DNA of 64,000 nt from Jiangella gansuensis DSM 44835. GTDB taxonomy: Bacteria > Actinomycetota > Actinomycetes > Jiangellales > Jiangellaceae. Shown piece after piece: positions 1 to 8,058 of this stretch. A model generated the notes under the pieces. The model worked only from the letters and a program-made list of their open reading frames with translations, did no database searches and was not told the origin of the DNA. Where the stretch lies: assembly GCF_000515395.1 (NCBI RefSeq), contig NZ_KI911782.1, positions 2,912,606 to 2,976,605 on the forward strand, in the 5' to 3' direction. The position numbers and the translations under genes were made by a program. The first letter of the stretch is position 1; each line of letters begins with the position of its first letter.

Positions 1-603
1 GACGACGTCGGTGTCGCCACGGACCGTGGTGAGCCAGTCGCCGAACTCCTCGGCGTTGGAGACGGTGGCGGACAGCGAGATCACACTCACCGACTCAGGC
101 AGGTTGATGATCACTTCTTCCCAGACCGCGCCGCGGAACCGGTCGGCCAGGTAGTGCACCTCGTCCATGACCACATAGCTCAGCCCGGTCAGCGTCGACG
201 AGCCGGCATAGAGCATGTTGCGCAGCACCTCGGTGGTCATGACGACCACCGGAGCCTCGCCGTTGACGGTGTTGTCACCGGTCAGCAGGCCGACCCGGGA
301 TTCGCCGTGGCGGGCGACGAGGTCGTGGTACTTCTGGTTCGACAGCGCCTTGATGGGTGTCGTGTAGAAGCACTTGCGGCCCTGTTCGAGTGCCAGGTGC
401 ACGGCGAACTCGCCGACCAGCGTCTTGCCCGCCCCCGTCGGCGCGGCCACCAGAACACCCCGGCCGGCCTCGACGCTGCGGCAGGCGCGGACCTGGAAGT
501 CGTCGAACTCGAAACCGTAATCACCCTGGAAGTGCCGCAGATGCGGCGACGGGTCGCGCCGCCGGTCGTGTGCTGCCGCGTACCGCTCCGCCGGCGAACT
601 CAT
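1..603 (-). CDS. helY: Ski2-like DEAD/DEAH-box helicase HelY, partial (C-terminus outside window)
   Basis: The reverse strand from 603 encodes the N-terminal 201 residues of a superfamily 2 helicase. Walker A is visible as APTGAGKT, the Walker B/DEVH box as VVMDEVHYLAD, and motif III as SLSAT. The first 30 residues (RYAAAHDRR...LRHFQGDYGFEFDDFQ) match the start of actinobacterial HelY/Ski2-type RNA helicases. The start ATG is preceded by AAGGA at good distance. The gene has no stop in the window, so this is a truncation by the window edge, not a pseudogene. In mycobacteria helY follows tatC; here dagK and a lanthipeptide cluster lie between them. Role in RNA or DNA remodelling is by family only. 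Confidence 0.93.
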   Translation of the reverse strand, partial: MSSPAERYAAAHDRRRDPSPHLRHFQGDYGFEFDDFQVRACRSVEAGRGVLVAAPTGAGKTLVGEFAVHLALEQGRKCFYTTPIKALSNQKYHDLVARHGESRVGLLTGDNTVNGEAPVVVMTTEVLRNMLYAGSSTLTGLSYVVMDEVHYLADRFRGAVWEEVIINLPESVSVISLSATVSNAEEFGDWLTTVRGDTDVV

Positions 604-727
604 GGTCCTTACGCTATCCCGGCCCGCCACCCGGTGCGACAGACCCGCGCGGGCCCGCGGGGCGCACACCGATCCCTGCCCCGCGTAGCGTGCGGCGATC
701 GGCCGCCAAAAGATCCATTGGGAGGTA

Positions 728-756
728 TTGACAACCCCATCACCCGGGAGCACGTT
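728..756 (+). promoter_or_regulatory. Candidate promoter for the lanthipeptide island
   Basis: Position 728-733 reads TTGACA, a perfect -35 hexamer, and 17 bases later lies CACGTT (751-756), a weak -10. A strong Shine-Dalgarno GGAGG follows at about 757-761. The 604-1032 stretch otherwise holds no convincing long gene, so this is the only good promoter-like signal upstream of the plus-strand cluster. It is inferred from sequence alone, and the -10 match is poor. Confidence 0.35.
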
Positions 757-768
757 TGGAGGTGACGC

Positions 769-1025
769 GTGGATCTGCACCGCGTTTGGGGGGTTTCAGA
801 GTTTTCGTGTCCCGCCCGCAGTAGCCGCTGGCGGACACGTCCAGACCGTGCGTCCGCCTCCTCCGCAGGAGCTGTACGACCATGACGCGCAGCCGGGCGG
901 TCGTCGCCGTTCTCGGTCGGCTGTCGGTACTGGCACCGACCATCACTGGCCATGGGGGGCATGGTGCACACCAGGGGCACATCATCGGCCGGCATCGACG
1001 AGCGAGCCGGCTGGACGCACGCTGA
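769..1025 (+). other. Two overlapping tiny ORFs upstream of the lanthipeptide genes (uncertain coding)
   Basis: A GTG ORF (769-885, 38 codons) has GGAGG six bases upstream and overlaps by ATGA a second ORF (882-1025, 47 codons) that has AGGAG ten bases upstream. The second starts MTRSRAVVAVLGRLSVLAP, continues with a Gly/His-rich stretch, and ends five bases before the GTG/ATG pair at 1030/1033. The next gene has no Shine-Dalgarno of its own, so coupled reinitiation from this ORF is possible. Against coding: G/C at third positions is only about 55% and 72% by hand count, below what the neighbouring genes show. No family is recognised. They may be chance ORFs in the leader. Confidence 0.2.
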
Positions 1026-1032
1026 TCACGTG

Positions 1033-1620
1033 ATGGACCAGCTGGAGGAGACGATCCTCCGTGACTACCTCAACGCACAGTGCCGAGTGCTGGCCCGTCG
1101 GCACCCGTACAAGGACTTCCTGCTCGTTCGAACGCTCGCCGACCAACACCAGCACGCCGCCTGGGAGGCGAAGCAAGGGCGGCAGCAGCGCGCCCGGGTC
1201 ATCCTGAGCGCGCTCGAGCGGTTCCATCCGATGTCGACGGAGCTCATCCTGGTCTGCCGCGTCACCTCCGACCCCGCGTGGGCGCTCGCCGACTGGACCG
1301 AGGGCCTGCACCGCCGGGCCATCGAACGGCTGCACTCGGCGCTGGCGGCGTGCGCCGTCCTGGCCGGAGGGTACGACCACGACTACCTGACGCCCCGGCG
1401 CATCTACCTCGCGTCGCACGTCGCGCGGGTCGAACTGTCACGTGGCGCGCCACAGCGGGCGGCCAGCCTGGCCGACGCACTCACCGCGGTGGCGGCTGGT
1501 TCGGCGCGGCGTTGGCCGTTCGAGGACGCCGCGACCCTGCGGGTTCCGCTCCACGGCAACGAGCGGATGATGCTCGACGCCCAACTGGCCAAGCTGCGGT
1601 CGATCGCCGCTTCGCGATGA
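1033..1620 (+). CDS. Unrecognised helical protein encoded just before the lanthipeptide synthetase
   Basis: The ORF encodes 195 residues from ATG 1033; in-frame starts at 1030 (GTG), 961 and 952 (ATG) are also possible, and none has a clear ribosome-binding site. Its stop overlaps the next start as ATGA (1617-1620), so it is almost certainly translated with the synthetase. The protein is rich in Ala, Leu and Arg and predicted by eye to be all-helical (for example RRAIERLHSALAACAVLAG, then VARVELSRGAPQRAASLADA), with a TPR-like feel, but I do not recognise a family. There are no membrane segments or catalytic motifs. Tight coupling suggests an accessory role in lanthipeptide maturation; this is inference. 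Confidence 0.75.
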   Translation: MDQLEETILRDYLNAQCRVLARRHPYKDFLLVRTLADQHQHAAWEAKQGRQQRARVILSALERFHPMSTELILVCRVTSDPAWALADWTEGLHRRAIERLHSALAACAVLAGGYDHDYLTPRRIYLASHVARVELSRGAPQRAASLADALTAVAAGSARRWPFEDAATLRVPLHGNERMMLDAQLAKLRSIAASR

Positions 1621-4286
1621 ACGACCACGACGGCATCCAGGTCGCGGCGGCGCGCGCCGGTGCGACGGGCCTGTTCGCCGGCTGGCAGGTCGGCGGAGGC
1701 GGCGACGGCGGAGCGTGGACGGTGTACCGCCCCTCGGGGCTGTACGACGCCGAGGTCGGCCTCAAGATCCACATCTCGGCTGGCCTCGGGGCGGCGGCCG
1801 ACCTGCTCGACCGAGTGCTCCCGATCCTGGCCCGGGCCCGTTACCCGTTCAAGCACGCTGCCACCATGCAGCACTTGGCCTGGCTTTCCAGCGGACGCGC
1901 AGGGGCCGCTCAGATCGGCAAGTTCCTCACCGTCTATCCACCGAGCTCCCCGGACGCGCGCCGGCTCGCCTGGGCGCTGCACGAAGCCACCACCGGCCTG
2001 GGCGGCCCCCGGATCGCCGGCGACGTCCCCGTGACGGCGGGCAGCCTCGTCCACGTCCGCTACGGCGCGTTCACCGAGCACTGGCTGCAGCTCCCGACCG
2101 GCCGCATCACCACGGCGCGGCGGGCCGGCGACGGCTGGGAGCCCGACGAGCGTGAGGCACCGGCGCCCGGACCTCGGCCGGCGGGTGGCCGGTACATGCT
2201 CGCGCAGCGGCTGCACGCCAGCCCGAAGGGGTCCACCTGGCTGGGATTCCGGATCGACGGCGACGGCGACGATCTGCTGGTGGTGAAACAGGCCCACGCG
2301 TTCGTCATGGAGGCCGCCGACGGCGCCGACGCCCGGTCCCGCCTGCGGCACGAGGCGGAGCTGCTGCGGACCCTGGCCGGCACGGGCGTCACCCCGGCTC
2401 TGGTCGATGCTTGGGACGAGCCCGACCTGTCGTTCCTCGTATACCGGCTGGTCGAAGGGCCGACCTTCGCCTCACTCCTGACCGCGCTGGCCGAACAGCT
2501 GACCCGGCCGCCGATCTCCGTCCTGCGCGGCTGGGCGACTCAACTGTGCGACGCCGTCGGCGCGATCCACGCCGCCGGGATGGTCCTCGGTGACGTCAAG
2601 CCGGCGAACCTCATCGTGACCGACCGGGGGTTCCGGGTCGTGGACGTCGAGCTGACCGGCCCGCCGACCTCCGAGCCGGTCCCCGGCATCGGCACGCCCG
2701 GCTACACGTCTCCGCAGCAGGGCGATCCGGCGCTGGGCCGCGGATTCTCCGACGACGTCTACGCCGTCGGAGCAACCCTGTTGTCCGCAGCGCTGCTGGT
2801 CGACGCGTCGGCGCTACCTGACAGCCGCCGCGCGGCGCTCTACGAGCTCGCGCGCGACCCGGGCAACGCGTACTTCACGACGGTCGCGCGCTGCCTGGAC
2901 CCGGACCCTGCCGGCCGCCCCGGTTCGGTCGAGGAGATCCGCCACGCGGTGCATCGGACTCGTGCCCGCGGCCGGTCGGCCACGCTGCGCCGCCGGCCGT
3001 CGTTGTCGTCGTCCTCGGCACCACGCCGGCTCGAACTCGCCCGCGAAGTCGGCGACATCCTCCTGCGCTCGGCTGTGCGCCGCGGCCGCCATGTCTTCTG
3101 GACGTCCCAGCATCCCATCCAGAGCGGCCAGGCCGGCAGAGACCTCTATGCGGGATCCGCGGGCCCGGCGCTCTTCCTCGCCGCCATGGCAGCGGCCACC
3201 CGCGACGGCGACTACCTGGAGGCCGCGCTCGGCACCGGCCGCTGGCTGTGGGAGGCGCCGCCCGGCTACGCGCGCCAGGTCCCGATGCCGGGTCTGTACT
3301 TCGGTGAGTGCGGGCCGGGTCTGCTCTACCTCGCGCTGGCCGGGCTGACCGGCGACGACGGCTGGGCCCGCCGCGCCCGAGCCGTCGCCGACCGCGTGCA
3401 CGCGATGCCGGCGCATTCCCCCGACCTGATGACCGGCGCGGCCGGCACCGTCCTGTACCTCCTCGCCATGCACCGGGCACTAGGAGACGAGTCCATGCTG
3501 GCGCGGGCGGGCGCGCTCGTCGAGGACCTGGCCCGCACCTGCGACGGTCCCGGCTTCCGCTGGCCGATCCCGCCGGGCCACGACGGGCTCAGCGGCCAGG
3601 CGTACCTGGGCATGTCCCACGGCACCGCCGGCATCGGTTACGCGATTGCCGAGTACGCCGCCGCGGCCGACGACGCCGCCGCCCACCGCCTGTGCGCTGA
3701 CGTCGCGGCCTGGCTCGTCGACCAGGCCGTCCCTTGCCTGCCCGACGGCACCGGCCTGACCTGGTCCGCGTCGGGCGACCCGGGGTCCCCCCGGGCGGTC
3801 TACTGGTGCCATGGCGCCCCCGGCATCCTCCGCTTCCTCGTCCGGGCCTTCGAGGTGACCGGCGAGGCCGCGCTCGTCGACGCAGCCGAGCGTGCCGGGC
3901 GGACCGTCGTCGCCGGCTCCGTCTGGTGCGGCACCTCGCAGTGTCACGGCCTGGCCGGCAACACCGAGGCTCTGGTCGATCTCTGGCAGGGCACCGGCGA
4001 CGACCGCTGGCTTCGGCAGGCCTGGGAACTCGGCGACAACCTCGCCGCTTGCCGCCGCGGTGACGGCGACTGGCCCACGGAGTATCGGGACGTGGTCGCC
4101 CCCGACCTGATGGTCGGGCGGGCCGGCATCGGTGCCGGGTTCCTCCGCCTCGCCATGCCCCACTCGGCGCACCTGCTCTCGCCGGCCGCGTCCCGGCCGG
4201 TGACCGAGCCGTTGGGGATCTCCAACGGCCGCCCACGCGAAGGGAGAACGGACCATGCCCAACATGCGGAAGAGAGGACCGGGTGA
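1617..4286 (+). CDS. lanL: Class IV-type lanthipeptide synthetase (lyase-kinase-cyclase, LanL)
   Basis: The 889-residue protein should phosphorylate Ser/Thr of a precursor, eliminate phosphate to give dehydro residues, and cyclise them with Cys. The lyase domain (about 1-160) has KIH (K50, H52), FKH (K79), GKFLTVYP and VRYGAF. The kinase domain (about 190-450) has VVK (K224), LGDVKPANLIV (D326, N331) and VDVE (D343). The LanC-like cyclase (about 475-850) has SHGTAGIG (H668), YWCHG (C731) and SQCHG (C776, H777). Class III LanKC cyclases usually lack the zinc Cys/Cys/His set; its presence here points to class IV. The start follows from ATGA coupling to the preceding gene. Its 3' end overlaps the precursor gene by 32 bases. 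No transporter or protease gene is adjacent. Confidence 0.88.
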   Translation: MNDHDGIQVAAARAGATGLFAGWQVGGGGDGGAWTVYRPSGLYDAEVGLKIHISAGLGAAADLLDRVLPILARARYPFKHAATMQHLAWLSSGRAGAAQIGKFLTVYPPSSPDARRLAWALHEATTGLGGPRIAGDVPVTAGSLVHVRYGAFTEHWLQLPTGRITTARRAGDGWEPDEREAPAPGPRPAGGRYMLAQRLHASPKGSTWLGFRIDGDGDDLLVVKQAHAFVMEAADGADARSRLRHEAELLRTLAGTGVTPALVDAWDEPDLSFLVYRLVEGPTFASLLTALAEQLTRPPISVLRGWATQLCDAVGAIHAAGMVLGDVKPANLIVTDRGFRVVDVELTGPPTSEPVPGIGTPGYTSPQQGDPALGRGFSDDVYAVGATLLSAALLVDASALPDSRRAALYELARDPGNAYFTTVARCLDPDPAGRPGSVEEIRHAVHRTRARGRSATLRRRPSLSSSSAPRRLELAREVGDILLRSAVRRGRHVFWTSQHPIQSGQAGRDLYAGSAGPALFLAAMAAATRDGDYLEAALGTGRWLWEAPPGYARQVPMPGLYFGECGPGLLYLALAGLTGDDGWARRARAVADRVHAMPAHSPDLMTGAAGTVLYLLAMHRALGDESMLARAGALVEDLARTCDGPGFRWPIPPGHDGLSGQAYLGMSHGTAGIGYAIAEYAAAADDAAAHRLCADVAAWLVDQAVPCLPDGTGLTWSASGDPGSPRAVYWCHGAPGILRFLVRAFEVTGEAALVDAAERAGRTVVAGSVWCGTSQCHGLAGNTEALVDLWQGTGDDRWLRQAWELGDNLAACRRGDGDWPTEYRDVVAPDLMVGRAGIGAGFLRLAMPHSAHLLSPAASRPVTEPLGISNGRPREGRTDHAQHAEERTG

Positions 4287-4641
4287 GGATGATCTCGAGA
4301 TCGCCGCCCGCGTCATGGACACGGTGGAACGGCAGATCGGCGCCTACCGCATCTCGCTGGAGAAGGTCCGGATGTTGCGCAAGGAGTTCGCTCTCGACCC
4401 GGATCTGCAGAAGCGGGCCCTGGCGAACGGCGAGGCCATGTCGCGCCTGCTGATCGAGCGCGGGGTGCCGGAGAACTTCGCCTACGGCATGGCTGCCGAG
4501 GACTTCCAGGACGAGGCCCTTGCCGCCCGCGCCGGCATCTGGACGTGGGACTGTTGCTGCACGTCGTGCTGCCTCACCAGCTGCGAGTGCACGCTCATCA
4601 CGAGCATCGGAGCCTCGCCGGGCCAGGTGAAGCAGGGTTAG
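4255..4641 (+). CDS. lanA: Lanthipeptide precursor with long leader and Cys-rich core (LanA)
   Basis: The 128-residue peptide has an acidic, helical leader (about 1-94) containing EFALDPDLQKRA and AMSRLLIERGVPENF, loosely like Nif11/NHLP-type leaders, ending in ALAARAG. A core from about residue 95 follows: IWTWDCCCTSCC, then LTSCECTLITS, then a Gly/Ser/Pro/Gln tail. The core has 7 Cys (100-102, 105, 106, 110, 112) and 9 Ser/Thr, enough for several lanthionine rings. AAGGGAG lies upstream of ATG 4255 at good spacing; ATG 4264 is an alternative. The gene overlaps the synthetase 3' end, and its TAG stop interlocks with the convergent dagK stop. The cleavage site is inferred; no core of this exact sequence is known to me. 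Confidence 0.82.
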   Translation: MPNMRKRGPGEDDLEIAARVMDTVERQIGAYRISLEKVRMLRKEFALDPDLQKRALANGEAMSRLLIERGVPENFAYGMAAEDFQDEALAARAGIWTWDCCCTSCCLTSCECTLITSIGASPGQVKQG

Positions 4642-5525
4642 CGCGGCCGTAGCGGCGCGAACACGCGCAGGGCGCGCGGGACGAGGTCGAAGGTCCGCGG
4701 CAACGGGCCGAGCCGTTCGCCGTCGACGTAGGCCGTGATGCCGGGCGCGTCGAGCTTGACCCGCCGCGCCCGGCGCACCGACACGAACGGGTAGCCGGTG
4801 TAGGTGCCCCGCCGGACCCGGCGGAACGCTCGTACCAGCGTCAACCTGCTGACCGGCGCGACGATGACCACGTCGAACAGGCCGTTGTCGAGTTCGGCCC
4901 CCGGAGTCATGCGCAGTCCGCCGCCGTAGGACGGCAGGTTCCCGACGGCGACGAGCATCGCCTCGACGTCGGTGACCTCGCCGTCCAGCTCCAGGTGGTA
5001 CGGAATGGGCCGGAACACGCCCAGCTCGGCGAAAGTGGCGATGTCGTAGCGGCGCGGCCCGCGCGGCCAGCGCATCCGGTTCACGCGGTCGTTGACCTTC
5101 GCGTCGAAGCCGGTGGCCACCACGCCGGCGAACCACTGGCCCTCGGAGCGGCCGAGGTCGACGTCGCGGTGCCGACCGCCGGCGACGACGGCCACGGCGG
5201 CCCGCGGGTCGTTCAGCGGTATGCCGAGCCCGCGGGCGAAGTCGTTGCCGGTACCGGCCGGGATGACGCCGAGCGGGGTGGTGGTACCGGCGACCGCCTG
5301 CAGGCCCAGGTGGACCATGCCGTCGCCGCCGACCACCACCAGCGCCCGGACACCGTCCTGAACGCTCTCGCGGGCGAGGTCGGCGGCCTCACGCACGTCG
5401 CGCCCGGCCAGCTCCCGGACCGTCAGCCCGGCATCAGTCAGCCGGCCGGCCGCCCGCCGGCCCGCCCGCGCGCCGCGCCCCCGACCGGCCGCCGGGTTGA
5501 CCAGGAGCGCGATCTCCTCGCCCAT
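4638..5525 (-). CDS. Diacylglycerol/lipid kinase (DagK/YegS-like)
   Basis: This 295-residue enzyme of the diacylglycerol/sphingosine kinase-like family phosphorylates a lipid alcohol with ATP. The catalytic-domain signature appears as VVGGDGMVH (most members have GGDGT) and GVIPAGTGNDFARG. ALLVNPAAGRG near the N-terminus is the conserved first strand and phosphate loop. The C-terminal half has the family's beta-rich lid with GELDNG-like (here AELDNGLFD) and YVDGE motifs. It lies three bases downstream of tatC on the same strand, so they are probably cotranscribed. Its stop overlaps the lanA stop from the other strand. Substrate (diacylglycerol or a related lipid) is inferred. Confidence 0.9.
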   Translation of the reverse strand: MGEEIALLVNPAAGRGRGARAGRRAAGRLTDAGLTVRELAGRDVREAADLARESVQDGVRALVVVGGDGMVHLGLQAVAGTTTPLGVIPAGTGNDFARGLGIPLNDPRAAVAVVAGGRHRDVDLGRSEGQWFAGVVATGFDAKVNDRVNRMRWPRGPRRYDIATFAELGVFRPIPYHLELDGEVTDVEAMLVAVGNLPSYGGGLRMTPGAELDNGLFDVVIVAPVSRLTLVRAFRRVRRGTYTGYPFVSVRRARRVKLDAPGITAYVDGERLGPLPRTFDLVPRALRVFAPLRPR

Positions 5526-5528
5526 GGG

Positions 5529-6392
5529 TCACAGGTCGTCGTCGACGCGTCCCAGCCGGCGCAGTTCGTCGTCCGGAGTGGCTTCGTCGTCGGCCAGCAC
5601 GGCGCCGGTGGTGCGGTCGCGGCGCCGGTCCATGACCCGGCAGATCAGCACCGCCGCCTCGAACAGCAACCACATCGGTGTGGCCAGCACCAGCAGCGAC
5701 AGCGGGTCGCCGGTGGGCGTGGCGATGGCGCCGAAGGCGAAGATGCCGACGATGACCCAGCGCCGCGCCGTACTCAGCGTCTCGTGCCGCAGCACGCCGA
5801 CCGCATTGAGCAGCACCACGAAGATGGGCAGCAGGAAGCCGACGCCGAAGACGAGCACGAGCCGGATGGCGAAGCTCAGATAGCTGCCGAAGTCGACGAT
5901 CATGCTGACGTTGTCCGGGGCGAAGTTCTGCATGAAGACCATCGCCCGCGGCATCAGCCACATGGCCAGCAGCACGCCGAGACCGAACATCGGCACCGCC
6001 GCACCCACCACGGCCAGCGCCCAGCGCTTCTCGTTGCGGTACAGGGCCGGCGTGATGAACGCCCACAGCTGGTAGATCCAGACCGGTGCGCCGAAAACCA
6101 AGCCGGTCAGCATGGCGATGCGCAGCGGCACCACCAGCGGGTCCATCATCTCGCGGAAGTTCAGATCGGCGTCCATGCCGGTCTGCGCCCGCGCGTCCTC
6201 GAACGGCCCGATGAGGAAGTCGAAGATCCAGTCGCGGAAGATGAACCCGACGATGCCGAAAGCCACCACGGCCAGGGCTGACTTGAGCACCCGCGAACGA
6301 AGCTCGCGCAGGTGCTCGGTCAGTGTCATACGGCCTTCGGGGTCCGGTTCGGGCTTCGAGCCCTTGCCCCGCCGGCCAATCACCGTCGCCAC
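5529..6392 (-). CDS. tatC: Sec-independent translocase subunit TatC
   Basis: TatC recognises twin-arginine signal peptides and forms the membrane core of the Tat export complex. The 287-residue protein has the signature MTLTEHLRELRSRV near the N-terminus, six hydrophobic segments, and the conserved loop region GLVFGAPVWIYQLWAF. The GTG start at 6392 gives a 21-residue basic extension; ATG at residue 22 (MTLTEHL) is an alternative nearer the family's usual start. tatA lies 22 bases upstream on the same strand and dagK three bases downstream, an actinobacterial tatAC arrangement. No tatB is present here. Confidence 0.95.
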   Translation of the reverse strand: MATVIGRRGKGSKPEPDPEGRMTLTEHLRELRSRVLKSALAVVAFGIVGFIFRDWIFDFLIGPFEDARAQTGMDADLNFREMMDPLVVPLRIAMLTGLVFGAPVWIYQLWAFITPALYRNEKRWALAVVGAAVPMFGLGVLLAMWLMPRAMVFMQNFAPDNVSMIVDFGSYLSFAIRLVLVFGVGFLLPIFVVLLNAVGVLRHETLSTARRWVIVGIFAFGAIATPTGDPLSLLVLATPMWLLFEAAVLICRVMDRRRDRTTGAVLADDEATPDDELRRLGRVDDDL

Positions 6393-6414
6393 GTCGTCGG
6401 GTGTGTTACCGGGA

Positions 6415-6702
6415 TCAGGCGTCGCGACGCGTCTGGTCGTTCACCGGCTGAGCCGGCTCCTGCGGCGTGGCCGGCGGCTCCACCGCACGCTGGGGCTGCG
6501 GCTGGGCCGGCTGCTGCTGCGGGGTCTCGCCGGTGACGTCGTCGGCCTTGTCGTCGTTGTTGATGAGGCCCTGCGTCTCGGTCTTGAAGATCTTCAGCGA
6601 GCGCCCCAGCCCACGGGCCGCTTCCGGCAGCCGCTTGGCGCCGAAGAGCAGGAGCACGATGGCCAAGACGATGACCAGCTGCCAGGTGCCGATGCTACCC
6701 AT
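6415..6702 (-). CDS. tatA: Twin-arginine translocase subunit TatA
   Basis: TatA oligomerises to form the passage for folded Tat substrates. The 95-residue protein has a short N-terminal membrane helix ([15 protein letters not shown]) followed directly by the amphipathic helix [15 protein letters not shown], the TatA/E signature with FG at the hinge. The C-terminal 45 residues are a Pro/Gln/Ala-rich tail, common in actinobacterial TatA. ATG at 6702 is chosen because AGGAAGAGG lies just upstream and the helix then begins at residue 7; a longer ORF extends to 6804 without support. The start overlaps the preceding gene by 8 bases. Confidence 0.95.
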   Translation of the reverse strand: MGSIGTWQLVIVLAIVLLLFGAKRLPEAARGLGRSLKIFKTETQGLINNDDKADDVTGETPQQQPAQPQPQRAVEPPATPQEPAQPVNDQTRRDA

Positions 6703-6976
6703 GGTCGACCTCTTCCTGACGGGGGACGTCCCGTCGATGGTACCCGTTAGGCACGATGCGCTCCGCATGCCCGAGATGCCCCTCCGGGCGTGCGTTCGGG
6801 TCATACTCCACCCTCGATCCTATGGCGGAGTCAAGGTCACCGTGGAGTTCCTGGAACTCGTCGTTCAACCGGCCGAGCTTGCGGACCAGCACCACGACGG
6901 CGCGCACGACCCACGCGATGGCGCCCAGCAGGGCCACCCCGAGGAGCACGAACAGCCATGCGGCGAGGGTCGACAT
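6695..6976 (-). CDS. Small single-pass membrane protein upstream of tatA
   Basis: This 93-residue protein has one N-terminal hydrophobic segment (about residues 4-31, [20 protein letters not shown] then VVVLV), then a charged cytoplasmic region with a short heptad-like stretch ([18 protein letters not shown]). No enzyme motif is visible and I do not recognise the family. It lies 11 bases downstream of pafC and overlaps tatA by 8 bases, so it is most likely part of a pafBC-tatA-tatC transcript. Similar small proteins occur at this position in other actinobacteria, from memory. Confidence 0.75.
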   Translation of the reverse strand: MSTLAAWLFVLLGVALLGAIAWVVRAVVVLVRKLGRLNDEFQELHGDLDSAIGSRVEYDPNARPEGHLGHAERIVPNGYHRRDVPRQEEVDHG

Positions 6977-6987
6977 GAATGCCGACC

Positions 6988-8058
6988 CTACTGCACGTCG
7001 TAGGCGCTGAGGGCAGCCCGGGCCTCCGCGGTGACCTCGGCGCCCAGGTCAGCGGGTTCTACGACCCGGCCGGTCTCGCCCAGCCGCAGCGCGAGGCGCC
7101 GCACCCACTCGCGGTCACGCGCCCGCAGCCGCAACCGCAGACCGTCGCCGGGGAGCTCCTCGGCGCTCTCGTGCGGGTAGTAGTCGGCCACCCAGCGGCC
7201 AGCCGGGGTCAGCTCGATCGTCACCAATTCGTCACTCGGCGACGGCTGGAAGAGCCCGGCGTCGAGGTCGCGCGGACGGGCCTGGCTCGGAACCTCGGCC
7301 GCCACGTCGAGCATCTTGACGTCCAGCACCCGGTCCAGCCGGAACAGCCGCACCGACTCCGCGCGGTGGCACCAACCCTCGAGGTAGAGCCGCCCGTCGA
7401 CCACCACCAGCCGCATCGGGTCGACGTCGCGCTCGGTGGCTTCGTCGCGCGCCGGCACCCAGTACGACAGGTGCAGCCGGTTCTTGCCGTCCAGCGCGGT
7501 ACGCACCGTAGCGGCGACGTCGGCGACGGCGTCGGCGTCCACCTGGACCTGCACGGACGCAGCACGCTGGGCGGCCTCGCCGGCGGCGTCCTCGAGCTTG
7601 GCGATGGCCCGCTCGACGGCCCCGCGCTCGAAGGACCCCGGCACCGCCGCGAGCGTGCGCAGTGCCACGATCAGCGCCACCGCCTCGTCGGCGTGCAGCC
7701 GCAACGGGCGGGCGAGGTAGTCGGCGTTGGAGACGCTGATGATCCCTTCGCCCTCGACGGCCTCCATGTCGACCTCGATGTAGTCGCCCATCTGCAGGCC
7801 GGGCAGGCCGGAGAACCACAGCACCTGCAGGTCGCGGATGACCTGGCGTTCGCTCACACCGAACAACGCCGCCACCTCCGACACCCGGGCGCTGGGGTGC
7901 GAACGCAGGTACGGCAGCATCGACAGCAGGCGCGTCACCTGGGCCTGGGCGCTGTCCGCGCGCCGGGCCGGCGCCCGGCCGGTGGACGCCTTCGCCTTGC
8001 GCGTCCCGGTGCGGCGGCGGCCGGCAGCGCCGTCTGCGGCTTTGTTCGTGGTGCTCAC
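6988..8058 (-). CDS. pafC: WYL-domain DNA-damage regulator PafC
   Basis: PafC pairs with PafB to form a transcription activator of the LexA-independent DNA-damage response in actinobacteria. The 356-residue protein has a basic disordered N-terminus (about 1-35), a winged HTH (VSEVAALFGVSERQVIRDL), then a WYL-type domain (LHLSYWVPARDEATERDVDP, LYLEGWCHRAESVRLFRLDR) and a C-terminal WCX region. The GTG start at 8058 overlaps the pafB stop as GTGA, so translation is coupled; longer ORFs upstream are antisense read-through. The WYL domain is thought to sense a nucleic-acid ligand. Position next to pafB and the proteasome genes supports the assignment. Confidence 0.93.
   Translation of the reverse strand: MSTTNKAADGAAGRRRTGTRKAKASTGRAPARRADSAQAQVTRLLSMLPYLRSHPSARVSEVAALFGVSERQVIRDLQVLWFSGLPGLQMGDYIEVDMEAVEGEGIISVSNADYLARPLRLHADEAVALIVALRTLAAVPGSFERGAVERAIAKLEDAAGEAAQRAASVQVQVDADAVADVAATVRTALDGKNRLHLSYWVPARDEATERDVDPMRLVVVDGRLYLEGWCHRAESVRLFRLDRVLDVKMLDVAAEVPSQARPRDLDAGLFQPSPSDELVTIELTPAGRWVADYYPHESAEELPGDGLRLRLRARDREWVRRLALRLGETGRVVEPADLGAEVTAEARAALSAYDVQ

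Noticed and set aside
1080-1616. N-terminal extension of the lanthipeptide synthetase to 1068 residues
   Set aside because: The extension overlaps the preceding gene in another frame and is Arg/Pro/Ala-rich; ATGA coupling and the lyase domain place the start at 1617.
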